64,000 nt of DNA from the NCBI GenBank assembly GCA_902475025.1, contig CABRXX010000006.1, forward strand, positions 6,063 to 70,062, in the 5' to 3' direction. Origin of the DNA: Merdiplasma sp905207905 (GTDB lineage: Bacteria; Bacillota; Clostridia; Lachnospirales; Lachnospiraceae). Below the pieces are notes generated by a model. That model saw only the letters and a program-made list of their open reading frames with translations, had not been told where the DNA came from and did no database searches. Position numbers and translations under genes: made by a program. This document shows, piece after piece, positions 57,125-64,000 of the stretch. The stretch's first letter is position 1, and each line of letters starts with the position of its first letter.

Positions 57125-57841
57125 ATGAAAGATCCTAAAGGATTGTTAAAAATGGTTGTGCTGTCGATGTTTGTAGGCTTGGGTGTGGTGATTTCTCCTA
57201 TTCTGAGGGTGGAGGGAATGTGCCCCATGGCCCATTTTATCAATGTGGTATGCGGGGTGTTTCTTGGCCCTTGGTACGCACTGCTGTGTGCCATTCTCAT
57301 TGGCATCATAAGAATGGCGCTGATGGGGATCCCTCCGCTGGCTCTTACAGGAGCTGTGTTTGGAGCCTTTCTCTCAGGGATGTTCTATCAGATGTCCAGG
57401 GGGAAACTGATGGCAGCAGTGATTGGCGAGGTGATCGGAACGGGTCTGATCGGAGCGGTCGTTTCCTATCCGGTTATGACGTTTTTGTGGGGAAAGGAAG
57501 GATTGAGCTGGCTTTTTTATGTTCCTTCTTTTGTCTGCGGAACCCTGATCGGAGGAAGCATTGGATATCTCTTTTTGCGCAAGCTGGCAGATAACGGAAT
57601 GCTGGCAAGACTTCAGGAGATGTTAGGATCGAAAAGCTATACGGATCAGAGCAGTGTCCTGTCTCAGGCAGTGACCATTGCAGCGCTGGGAGCGGCAGGC
57701 TTCGTTGTGGTGAAAATAAGTGAAGACCTGTTTTCCCTCACTGCTCCGGCATGGTCCTTTCTGGCTTATGGGTTGCTGGCAGTCTTTCCGGCAGCCGGTA
57801 TCATTTATTACATAACGAAAAAAATGAAAAGGGTTCACTAA
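57125..57841 (+). CDS. thiW: ThiW-type thiamine-precursor ECF transporter component
   Basis: A 238-residue membrane protein. The start at 57125 follows AGAGGATGATGA. The first 165 residues match ThiW, the S-component for the thiazole precursor: MVVLSMFVGLGVVISPI, VEGMCPMAHFINVVCGVFLG, LIGIIRMALMGIPPLALTG, GAVFGAFLSGMFYQ, VSYPVMTF. Family proteins end near here; this one has an extra 70 residues with two more membrane segments (AVTIAALGAAGFVVVKI; FLAYGLLAVFPAAGIIYYIT). It heads the thiamine operon and is followed immediately by thiM. Confidence 0.88.
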   Translation: MKDPKGLLKMVVLSMFVGLGVVISPILRVEGMCPMAHFINVVCGVFLGPWYALLCAILIGIIRMALMGIPPLALTGAVFGAFLSGMFYQMSRGKLMAAVIGEVIGTGLIGAVVSYPVMTFLWGKEGLSWLFYVPSFVCGTLIGGSIGYLFLRKLADNGMLARLQEMLGSKSYTDQSSVLSQAVTIAALGAAGFVVVKISEDLFSLTAPAWSFLAYGLLAVFPAAGIIYYITKKMKRVH

Positions 57842-58645
57842 ATGATAGAAACAATCAGAGAAAAGGTAAAAGAAACGAAGCCATTGGTTCACTGCATTAC
57901 AAATCCCATTTCCATTCATCAGTGCGCCAACACAGTTCTGGCAGTGGGAGCCCGCCCCATTATGGCAGAGCATCCGGATGAAGTGGAGGAGATTACGGCA
58001 ACAGCAAAAGCAGTGCTGCTGAACTTGGGAAATATTACAGATGTCCGGATGGAGTCCATGCTTCGTTCCGGGAGAACTGCAAAAAAATATCAGATTCCTG
58101 TTATTTTGGACGCAGTGGGAGCGGCCTGCTCCAGGCTGCGAAAAGCCTTTGCCACAGAACTGCTTTCAGGGGGCATCCCCACGGTTGTGAAGGGGAACTA
58201 TTCGGAGATCCAGGCGCTGTACCGGGAAACGTATGCTGCGTCAGGGGTGGATGCGGAAGATTCCCTGACAGAAGAGCAGATCAGACCGACAGCAGCCGCT
58301 CTGGCAAAAAGAGATCGCTGCATTGTCCTGGCCACCGGGAAAACAGATCTTATCACAGACGGAAAGCAGATGATCTTTGTGAAAAACGGCACTCCTATGC
58401 TGACAACAGTCACCGGAACAGGATGTATGCTGGGCGCTTTGTGCGCCAGCTATCTGACAGCAGGAAAAGGGCTGTACGGGGCAGCGGCAGCCTGTGGGGT
58501 TCTTGGAATCTGCGGAGAATTGGCAGAGACCGGGAAGGGATCCGGCAGTTTTATGGTGAGTCTGATGGATCATTTGTCTACAATGAGCAGGGAGGAGCTG
58601 GAAAGAAATCTGGATATGGAGGTGAAAGAAATTGCAGGGGTTTGA
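57842..58645 (+). CDS. thiM: Hydroxyethylthiazole kinase
   Basis: A 267-residue ribokinase-like enzyme that phosphorylates 4-methyl-5-(2-hydroxyethyl)thiazole. It begins with PLVHCITNPISIHQCANTVL and has AEHPDEVEEITATAKAVLLN, VILDAVGAACSRLR and the GTGCMLGALCASYL phosphate loop. Its ATG starts one base after the thiW stop codon. It allows salvage of the thiazole imported by ThiW. Confidence 0.95.
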   Translation: MIETIREKVKETKPLVHCITNPISIHQCANTVLAVGARPIMAEHPDEVEEITATAKAVLLNLGNITDVRMESMLRSGRTAKKYQIPVILDAVGAACSRLRKAFATELLSGGIPTVVKGNYSEIQALYRETYAASGVDAEDSLTEEQIRPTAAALAKRDRCIVLATGKTDLITDGKQMIFVKNGTPMLTTVTGTGCMLGALCASYLTAGKGLYGAAAACGVLGICGELAETGKGSGSFMVSLMDHLSTMSREELERNLDMEVKEIAGV

Positions 58646-59267
58646 TACGACCATGTATTTTATCACAGACAGCAACGGTTTTGGGGAGGAAGAATTTCTA
58701 AGAAGGACGGAGGCGGCTCTTTTGGGGGGCGTGACGCTTCTGCAGCTTCGGGAAAAGGAAAAATCAGTAAGGGAATACATCGATCTGGCCAGGAAGGTGC
58801 ATAGCCTGACCAGGAAATATGGGATTCCCATGATTATTGACGACCGGGTGGATGTGGCCATGGCGGTGGATGCAGAGGGAGTTCATCTGGGGCAGAGGGA
58901 TTTTCCAGTGGATACGGCGAGAAAACTGCTGGGTGAGAAAAAGATCATAGGGGCAACCGCAAAGACCGTGGAACAGGCTTTGGAGGCTTACAAAAATGGG
59001 GCAGATTATCTGGGAGTGGGAGCCATCTATCCTACTACCACAAAGGTGAAAACCGTCCTGACCTCCACCGATATGCTGAAGAAGATTTGTGAAGCAGTAC
59101 CCATACCGGTGAATGCCATAGGAGGACTGAATAAGGAAAATCTGGGAGTCTTAAAAGGGATTTCCATAGCAGGTATCTGCGCGGTATCGGCGGTCATGAA
59201 AGCAGAAGATCCCAGGCTGGCAGCCATGGAGCTTCGGCAGGCAGTCGGAGAACTGACCGGTCGATAA
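58632..59267 (+). CDS. thiE: Thiamine-phosphate synthase
   Basis: A 211-residue TIM-barrel enzyme that joins HMP-pyrophosphate and thiazole phosphate. It contains YFITDSNGFGEEEF, LLGGVTLLQLREK, MIIDDRVDVAMAVDAEGVHLGQ (in pieces IIDDRVDVAM and GVHLGQRDFP), GADYLGVGAIYPTTTK and PVNAIGGLNKENL. The preferred start is a TTG at 58632 with GGAGGTG 9 bases upstream, inside thiM; ATG 58653 is the alternative. Confidence 0.94.
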   Translation: MQGFDTTMYFITDSNGFGEEEFLRRTEAALLGGVTLLQLREKEKSVREYIDLARKVHSLTRKYGIPMIIDDRVDVAMAVDAEGVHLGQRDFPVDTARKLLGEKKIIGATAKTVEQALEAYKNGADYLGVGAIYPTTTKVKTVLTSTDMLKKICEAVPIPVNAIGGLNKENLGVLKGISIAGICAVSAVMKAEDPRLAAMELRQAVGELTGR

Positions 59268-59421
59268 GATACCAAGGTACCGGAAAGCCAGAGTCAGAAG
59301 GATAAAAGACCGCAGAGAGAAATTTGAAGCAGCAAGAGAAACAGGATTATAAAATTATATTAAGATCGGTAACTGCAGAAACGTAAAAGACAGGAAGATG
59401 AAAGGAAACAGGGGAAGGAAG

Positions 59422-60249
59422 ATGAAAACAGCATTGACCATTGCAGGAAGTGATTGCAGCGGAGGTGCCGGGATCCAGGCGGATCTTAAGACCATGACCA
59501 TGAACGGAGTGTATGCAATGAGTGTCATCACAGCGCTGACGGCACAGAATACAACTGGGGTGAGGGGAATTCTGGAGATTCCGCCGGAATTTTTAAAGCA
59601 GCAGATCGACGCTGTATTTGAGGATATTGTGCCGGATGCGGTGAAGATCGGTATGGTTTCCTCCGAAAAGCTGATCCAGGTGATGGCACAGCGGCTGGAG
59701 TATTATGGGGTAAAAAGGCTGGTGGTGGATCCGGTGATGGTTTCCACCAGCGGCTGCAGATTGCTGGAGGAGAGGGCAATCCTGACGCTGACCGGAGAAC
59801 TGTTTCCCCTGGCATCCCTTGTGACACCCAATATCCCGGAAGCGGAGCTGCTCTCAGGAATCACGATTTCCCGGAAAGAAGATATGGCGGAGGCGGCAAG
59901 AATCATAAATGAAAAATTTGGCTGTGCAGTGCTTTTGAAAGGGGGACATCGGGTCAATGATGCCAATGATTTTCTCTACGAAAAAGGTGGCGGCTGCTGG
60001 TTTGAAGGAAAACGGGTGGATAATCCCAATACCCATGGAACCGGTTGTACGCTCTCCTCGGCCATAGCAGCAAATCTGGCCAAAGGATTTCCAATGGGAG
60101 AGTCTGTGAGACGGGGGAAGGAGTATATTTCCAAGGCTCTTGAGGCAAGACTGGATCTGGGAGCGGGTTCCGGTCCTATGCAGCACAATTTTGATTTGAG
60201 CGGCAGGTTTGCAGAGGAATACTGTCTGGAAAGGAATGAAAAATTATGA
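59422..60249 (+). CDS. thiD: Hydroxymethylpyrimidine (phosphate) kinase
   Basis: A 275-residue kinase of HMP and HMP-P. The start at 59422 follows GGGGAAGGAA and gives MKTALTIAGSDCSGGAGIQ, the family N-terminus; ATG 59398 is an alternative. Further motifs are TALTAQNTTGV, VVDPVMVSTSG, LVTPNIPEAELLSG and NTHGTGCTLSSAIAANLA. It overlaps thiC by 4 bases. Confidence 0.95.
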   Translation: MKTALTIAGSDCSGGAGIQADLKTMTMNGVYAMSVITALTAQNTTGVRGILEIPPEFLKQQIDAVFEDIVPDAVKIGMVSSEKLIQVMAQRLEYYGVKRLVVDPVMVSTSGCRLLEERAILTLTGELFPLASLVTPNIPEAELLSGITISRKEDMAEAARIINEKFGCAVLLKGGHRVNDANDFLYEKGGGCWFEGKRVDNPNTHGTGCTLSSAIAANLAKGFPMGESVRRGKEYISKALEARLDLGAGSGPMQHNFDLSGRFAEEYCLERNEKL

Positions 60250-61550
60250 GAAATTATAAGACACAGATGGATGCAGCAAGAAAGGGAATTATCACGCCGC
60301 AGATGAAGGCGGTGGCAGCAAAAGAGTATTACAGGGAGGAGGATCTGAGGGAGCTGGTGGCCAGGGGCCAGGTGGTGATTTGCGCCAATAAGCGGCATAC
60401 CTGTATAGACCCCAACGGAGTGGGCTCCATGCTGCGGACAAAAATCAATGTCAATCTGGGTGTCTCCAGAGACTGCAAGGACTATGAGGTGGAGATGAAA
60501 AAAGTGATGGCAGCGGTGGAGCTGGGAGCTGAGGCCATCATGGATCTTTCCTCTCATGGAAATACCCAGCCTTTCCGCAGAAAGCTTGTCAGCGAATGTC
60601 CGGCCATGATTGGGACAGTTCCTGTTTACGACAGCGTGATTCACTATCAGAGAGATCTTGCAACACTGACAGCAAAGGATTTTATTGATGTCGTAAGGCT
60701 TCATGCGGAGGATGGGGTGGATTTTGTGACCCTTCACTGCGGGATTACCAGAAAGACTATTGAACAGATCCGGCAACATAAAAGAAAGATGAACATTGTT
60801 TCAAGAGGCGGTTCCCTGGTGTTTGCCTGGATGAGCATGACTGGACAGGAAAATCCCTTTTACGAATATTTTGACGAGATTCTGGAGATTTGCCGGGAAT
60901 ACGATGTGACCATCTCCCTGGGAGATGCCTGCCGGCCAGGATGCTTGGCAGATGGCAGCGATGTATGTCAGATCGAAGAACTGGTGCGCTTGGGAGAGCT
61001 GACAAAGCGGGCCTGGGAAAAGGATGTGCAGGTGATGGTGGAAGGGCCAGGACATCTGCCTTTAGATCAGATCGAGGCAAATATGAAGCTTCAGCAGACC
61101 ATCTGCATGGGAGCGCCCTTCTATGTGCTTGGCCCCATCGTAACAGACATTGCTCCCGGATATGATCATATTACCGGGGCCATCGGAGGGGCAGTGGCAG
61201 CTTCCGCTGGGGCAGCGTTTCTCTGCTATGTGACTCCGGCAGAGCATTTGGCCCTTCCCAATGTGGAGGATGTAAAACAGGGGATTATTGCTTCCAAAAT
61301 CGCAGCCCATGCTGCGGACATTGCCAAAAAGGTTCCTCATGCCAGAGATCTGGATGATGCCATGGGAGATGCGCGAAGAACCTTTGACTGGGAAAAGCAG
61401 TGGAAGTGTTCCATTGATCCGGAGACGGCAAAACGCATTCGGGCAGAGCGGGCACCGGAATATGAGGACAGCTGCTCCATGTGCGGAAAGTTCTGCGCAG
61501 TGCGCAGCATGAACAAGGCGTTGAATGGAGAATATATTGATATTCTGTAG
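60246..61550 (+). CDS. thiC: Phosphomethylpyrimidine synthase ThiC
   Basis: A 434-residue radical-SAM-like enzyme that makes HMP-P from aminoimidazole ribotide. It is the short clostridial form without the long N-terminal domain: residues 1-30 are followed by VVICANKRHTCIDPNGVG, SSHGNTQPFR, GGSLVFAWMSMTGQENPFYE (pieces) and GDACRPGCLADGSD. The cluster cysteines near the C-terminus read CSMCGKFC, one residue shorter than the usual C-x2-C-x4-C; similar spacing occurs in short ThiC forms. thiG/thiH/thiS are absent here, so thiazole comes from salvage. Confidence 0.96.
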   Translation: MRNYKTQMDAARKGIITPQMKAVAAKEYYREEDLRELVARGQVVICANKRHTCIDPNGVGSMLRTKINVNLGVSRDCKDYEVEMKKVMAAVELGAEAIMDLSSHGNTQPFRRKLVSECPAMIGTVPVYDSVIHYQRDLATLTAKDFIDVVRLHAEDGVDFVTLHCGITRKTIEQIRQHKRKMNIVSRGGSLVFAWMSMTGQENPFYEYFDEILEICREYDVTISLGDACRPGCLADGSDVCQIEELVRLGELTKRAWEKDVQVMVEGPGHLPLDQIEANMKLQQTICMGAPFYVLGPIVTDIAPGYDHITGAIGGAVAASAGAAFLCYVTPAEHLALPNVEDVKQGIIASKIAAHAADIAKKVPHARDLDDAMGDARRTFDWEKQWKCSIDPETAKRIRAERAPEYEDSCSMCGKFCAVRSMNKALNGEYIDIL

Positions 61551-61562
61551 CAGAAAAAAAGA

Positions 61563-61590
61563 TTGAAAAATAAAAAATTTCGTGTATACT
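61563..61590 (+). promoter_or_regulatory. Promoter of the small membrane protein gene
   Basis: TTGAAA (61563-61568) and TATACT (61585-61590) with 16-base spacing. Confidence 0.6.
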
Positions 61591-61650
61591 GGATAGTAGG
61601 AAAAAACAGGGTTTGGAGTTTTCCAGATCTGGTGTAAGGAGCGTATTCGT

Positions 61651-61902
61651 ATGAGTCAGGCAAAAGTGGACCGTTATAAAGAAGAAAAGAAAAACCGGGA
61701 AAAGATTATGAAAAAGCAGAAGATGGAATGGCTGCTGACCAAGATTGGTCTTTGCGTATTTGGTGTGGCAGTATTGGGCTGGGCAGGCTTTTCCGTGTAT
61801 CAGAGTATGACAGCAGAACCTCAGTCAGCAGTAGAGCTGGAGAATTATACGGTGGATACCGGGGCTTTGGATGAATATCTCAACGGGCTGACACAGGAAT
61901 AA
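61651..61902 (+). CDS. Small single-span membrane protein, unknown function
   Basis: An 83-residue protein with a strongly basic N-terminal helix (residues 5-27, KVDRYKEEKKNREKIMKKQK), one membrane segment (residues 31-50, TKIGLCVFGVAVLGWAGFSVY) and a short acidic C-terminal tail. A good AAGGAG precedes it by 9 bases. No domain is recognised; the architecture suggests an N-in membrane anchor, possibly with a partner. It lies between thiC and the purine genes with its own promoter. Confidence 0.72.
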   Translation: MSQAKVDRYKEEKKNREKIMKKQKMEWLLTKIGLCVFGVAVLGWAGFSVYQSMTAEPQSAVELENYTVDTGALDEYLNGLTQE

Positions 61903-61933
61903 GAAAGATACAGAAGTTTTTCGGATTTCGGGC

Positions 61934-61962
61934 TTGATTTTTCGGAAAAAGAATGATATTGT
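61934..61962 (+). promoter_or_regulatory. Promoter of the ZTP-controlled purine operon
   Basis: TTGATT (61934-61939) and TATTGT (61957-61962) with 17-base spacing and an extended TGA before the -10. Confidence 0.65.
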
Positions 61963-61965
61963 GTA

Positions 61966-62040
61966 AGTACTCATACGACTGACGGAAGTGGAATTGACCA
62001 CAGGGAGTATGAGGTGATTGAGAAGCCGACCGTCTGGGCA
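61966..62040 (+). promoter_or_regulatory. ZTP riboswitch (pfl motif)
   Basis: The 5' domain contains CTCATAC (61970-61976) pairing with GTATGAG (62007-62013), with CGACTGACGGAAGTGG and CCACAGGGAG inside. The 3' domain is AGCCGACCGTCTGGGC (62024-62039). Both match the pfl consensus that binds ZTP/ZMP. The 3' domain overlaps the 5' arm of the following terminator, as expected for turning on purine or folate genes when formyl-folate is low. Confidence 0.9.
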
Positions 62041-62068
62041 TTGTGAGAATGTCCGGGCGGTTTTTTTT
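62029..62068 (+). terminator. Terminator controlled by the ZTP riboswitch
   Basis: ACCGTCTGGGCATT (62029-62042) pairs with AATGTCCGGGCGGT (62048-62061) with three G-U pairs, followed by eight T residues. Confidence 0.9.
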
Positions 62069-62099
62069 CATTTCATAGGAAATTCGATCCTATGAAATG
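62069..62099. repeat. Palindromic repeat, copy 2
   Basis: CATTTCATAGGA (62069-62080) and TCCTATGAAATG (62088-62099) are exact reverse complements around AATTCGA. It shares the core TTTCATAGGA/TCCTATGAAA with the copy at 56871 and, like it, directly follows a riboswitch terminator. Confidence 0.8.
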
Positions 62100-62207
62100 G
62101 AAAAAAACCGCAGGATTGCAAAGTGGCGCGCAAAACAAAGACAGCAGAGGCGCACTGACGGAACTTGCATATGGTACAGACTCACTGGAGAGAGAGGAGA
62201 AAGATCT

Positions 62208-62924
62208 ATGGAAAAAATTTCTTTGGAGCAGGAGTTAAAGTCCAACAGCTATCCCGGAAGAGGGATTGTGATCGGCCGTTCGGCAGACGGTACAAAGGCT
62301 GTGGCAGCGTATTTTATTATGGGAAGAAGCGAGAACAGCAGGAACCGGATTTTTGTGGAAGAAGGATCGGGAATCCGCACCCAGGCTTTCGATCCCTCCA
62401 AGCTGGTGGATCCCAGCCTGATCATTTATGCTCCGGTGCGGGTTCTTGGAAATAAGACCATTGTGACCAACGGAGATCAGACGGATACCATTTATGAAGG
62501 AATGGATCATCAGCTCACCTTTGAGCAGTCCTTGAGAAGCAGGGAGTTCGAGCCGGATGCGCCCAACTACACCCCCAGAATTTCCGCAGTGATGCACGTG
62601 GAGAATGGCGCCTACAGCTATGCCATGTCGATTTTAAAGAGCAACAACGGAGATCCTTCCGCCTGCAATCGTTATACTTTTGCTTATGAGAACTGTGTGG
62701 CAGGAGAGGGACACTTCATCCATACCTACAAAAATGACGGAAATCCTCTTCCCAGCTTTGAGGGAGAACCTAAACTGGTGAGTATTCCCGATGATATGGA
62801 GGCTTTCACGGACCTGCTGTGGAACAGCCTGAATGAGGATAATAAAGTATCCTTATTTGTGCGGTATATTGATATTGCAACAGGCGCTTATGAGACAAAG
62901 ATTGTAAATAAAAATCAGAGATAA
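62208..62924 (+). CDS. purO: IMP cyclohydrolase, PurO type
   Basis: A 238-residue protein of the archaeal-type IMP cyclohydrolase family, which closes FAICAR to IMP. The start at 62208 follows GAGAGAGGAGAAAG; an earlier in-frame ATG lies at 62097. Recognisable blocks are NSYPGRGIVIGRSADG, AAYFIMGRSENSRNR, TNGDQTDTIY and PNYTPRISAVMH, with FAYENCVAGEGHFIHTY towards the end. In most bacteria this step is a domain of bifunctional PurH; here it is a separate protein, matching the transformylase gene that follows. Confidence 0.92.
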   Translation: MEKISLEQELKSNSYPGRGIVIGRSADGTKAVAAYFIMGRSENSRNRIFVEEGSGIRTQAFDPSKLVDPSLIIYAPVRVLGNKTIVTNGDQTDTIYEGMDHQLTFEQSLRSREFEPDAPNYTPRISAVMHVENGAYSYAMSILKSNNGDPSACNRYTFAYENCVAGEGHFIHTYKNDGNPLPSFEGEPKLVSIPDDMEAFTDLLWNSLNEDNKVSLFVRYIDIATGAYETKIVNKNQR

Positions 62925-63040
62925 AGGTCAGAGAGCAATCCGTTATTTAAAAGCAGTAGCTATAAACAGCGCTTAAATTTAGAAATCAAGACAAGCAATT
63001 CATTTCAGAGATCAAGGTCAGAAGAAAGAGGAGGATTCAA

Positions 63041-64000
63041 ATGCAGGAATTACAGTTAAAATACGGATGCAACCCCAATCAGAAACCTTCCAGAATTTAC
63101 ATGGAGGATGGAAGCCAGCTTCCCATTCAGGTGCTCTCCGGCAAACCGGGTTATATCAATTTTCTGGATGCCTTTAACGGCTGGCAGCTGGTGAAGGAAC
63201 TGAAGGAGGCCACAGGTCTCCCGGCAGCCACTTCCTTTAAGCATGTGTCTCCCGCCGGCGCGGCAGTGGGATTGCCGCTGGACGAGACTCTGGCAAAGAT
63301 TTACTGGGTGGATGATCTGGGAGAACTTTCTCCATTGGCCTGCGCCTATGCAAGGGCCAGAGGAGCTGACCGGATGTCCTCCTTCGGAGATTTTATCGCA
63401 CTGTCTGATGTGTGCGACAAAGATACTGCAATGCTGATCAAGCGGGAAGTATCCGATGGCGTCATTGCCCCCGGATATACCAAGGAAGCCCTTGAGATTT
63501 TGGGACAGAAGAAAAAGGGAAATTACAATGTGATCCAGATTGATGAGAATTTCCGCCCCAATCCCATTGAGCGCAAACAGGTGTATGGGGTCACCTTTGA
63601 GCAGGGGCGTCAGGAGCTGAAGATCGATGACGCGCTGTTGGCCAATGTGGTGACAGAGAATCAGGAGATTCCCAAAGAAGCCCTGACAGATTTGAAGATT
63701 GCGCTGATCACTTTGAAATATACCCAGTCCAACTCTGTGTGTTATGTAAAGGGAGGACAGGCAATTGGAATCGGTGCAGGTCAGCAGTCCAGAGTACACT
63801 GTACCCGTCTGGCAGGTCAGAAGGCGGATAACTGGTTTCTCCGCCAGTGTCCCAAGGTATTGAATCTTCCCTTTGCGGATCACATTACCAGAGCGGAGCG
63901 GGATAATGCCATTGACGTTTACATTGGAAATGAATCTGCAGATGTGCTGGCAGAGGGAGCATGGCAGAAAGTATTTACCAGAAAGCCGGAGGTATTCACA
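63041..64000 (+). CDS. purH: AICAR transformylase (PurH formyltransferase domain), cut by window end
   Basis: The frame is open from 63041 to the last base (320 codons), so the C-terminus is outside the window. The protein begins ELQLKYGCNPNQKPSRIYME, has the catalytic SFKHVSPAGAA, LKYTQSNSVCYVKGGQAIGIG (pieces: KYTQSNSVCYV; GGQAIGIGAGQQSRVHC) and LPFADHITRAERD. This is the formyltransferase half of PurH without the cyclohydrolase half, which here is PurO. It adds the formyl group from 10-formyl-THF to AICAR. AGAGGAGG precedes the start by 6 bases. Confidence 0.94.
   Translation, partial: MQELQLKYGCNPNQKPSRIYMEDGSQLPIQVLSGKPGYINFLDAFNGWQLVKELKEATGLPAATSFKHVSPAGAAVGLPLDETLAKIYWVDDLGELSPLACAYARARGADRMSSFGDFIALSDVCDKDTAMLIKREVSDGVIAPGYTKEALEILGQKKKGNYNVIQIDENFRPNPIERKQVYGVTFEQGRQELKIDDALLANVVTENQEIPKEALTDLKIALITLKYTQSNSVCYVKGGQAIGIGAGQQSRVHCTRLAGQKADNWFLRQCPKVLNLPFADHITRAERDNAIDVYIGNESADVLAEGAWQKVFTRKPEVFT

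Noticed and set aside
63056..63883. A 275-codon minus-strand frame at the window end
   Set aside because: It is the shadow of the AICAR transformylase, whose motifs are unmistakable on the plus strand.

Overview
The window looks like chromosomal DNA of an anaerobic, spore-former-related Firmicute, most likely a gut Lachnospiraceae (Blautia/Mediterraneibacter-like). The evidence is: strong AGGAGG-type ribosome sites; clostridial families such as a DUF6472-like protein, a stand-alone Spo0A DNA-binding domain, a NhaC-type lysine transporter under a lysine riboswitch, and separate PurO and AICAR-transformylase proteins under a ZTP riboswitch; an HrcA/CIRCE operator; and YesM/YesN signalling. No rRNA, tRNA, phage, insertion sequence or CRISPR array was seen. 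The species is an inference.

Layout. (1) 1-9453: a carbohydrate or cyclitol catabolic operon with a creatininase-family hydrolase (cut by the window edge), a ribose/galactose-type ABC importer, a sugar isomerase/epimerase, a ThuA-like protein, a zinc dehydrogenase, an unknown protein, a LacI regulator and RbsD, closed by a terminator. (2) 9645-12977: a NEW3-domain membrane protein with an ABC-2 exporter. (3) 13085-16324: small proteins, a nicotinamidase-like hydrolase, a degenerate acetylglutamate-kinase-like protein and uridine kinase. (4) 16337-19957: a decayed LacI gene, then a selenium cluster (selD, yedF, a cysteine desulfurase-like protein, a DUF3343 carrier). (5) 20107-26434: cell-wall enzymes, a divergent regulator pair around a perfect inverted repeat, MutY and a glycosyltransferase. 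(6) 26448-37560: carB behind a structured leader, a lipid kinase, three tandem ~140-bp repeats, glnS and housekeeping or unknown genes. (7) 37698-41704: htpG with a CIRCE operator, a small conserved protein and a DegV protein.

(8) 41705-54622 is the most unusual part. It holds a galactose-type transporter whose binding protein appears to be a natural circular permutation of MglB and whose permease carries about 225 extra N-terminal residues rich in predicted coiled coil. A YesN/YesM two-component system, a membrane-anchored periplasmic-binding-type sensor, a second MglB in the normal domain order and a glycogen debranching enzyme follow. The two MglB-like proteins lie 8 kb apart, so the permutation can be read by comparing them directly.

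(9) 54765-64000 contains three riboswitch-controlled units: lysine riboswitch to a NhaC-family transporter; TPP riboswitch to thiW-thiM-thiE-thiD-thiC; and ZTP riboswitch to purO and an AICAR transformylase that runs off the end. Two copies of one palindrome (core TTTCATAGGA/TCCTATGAAA) follow the TPP and ZTP terminators.

Assignments rest on motif reading by eye. No database search or structure prediction was run.
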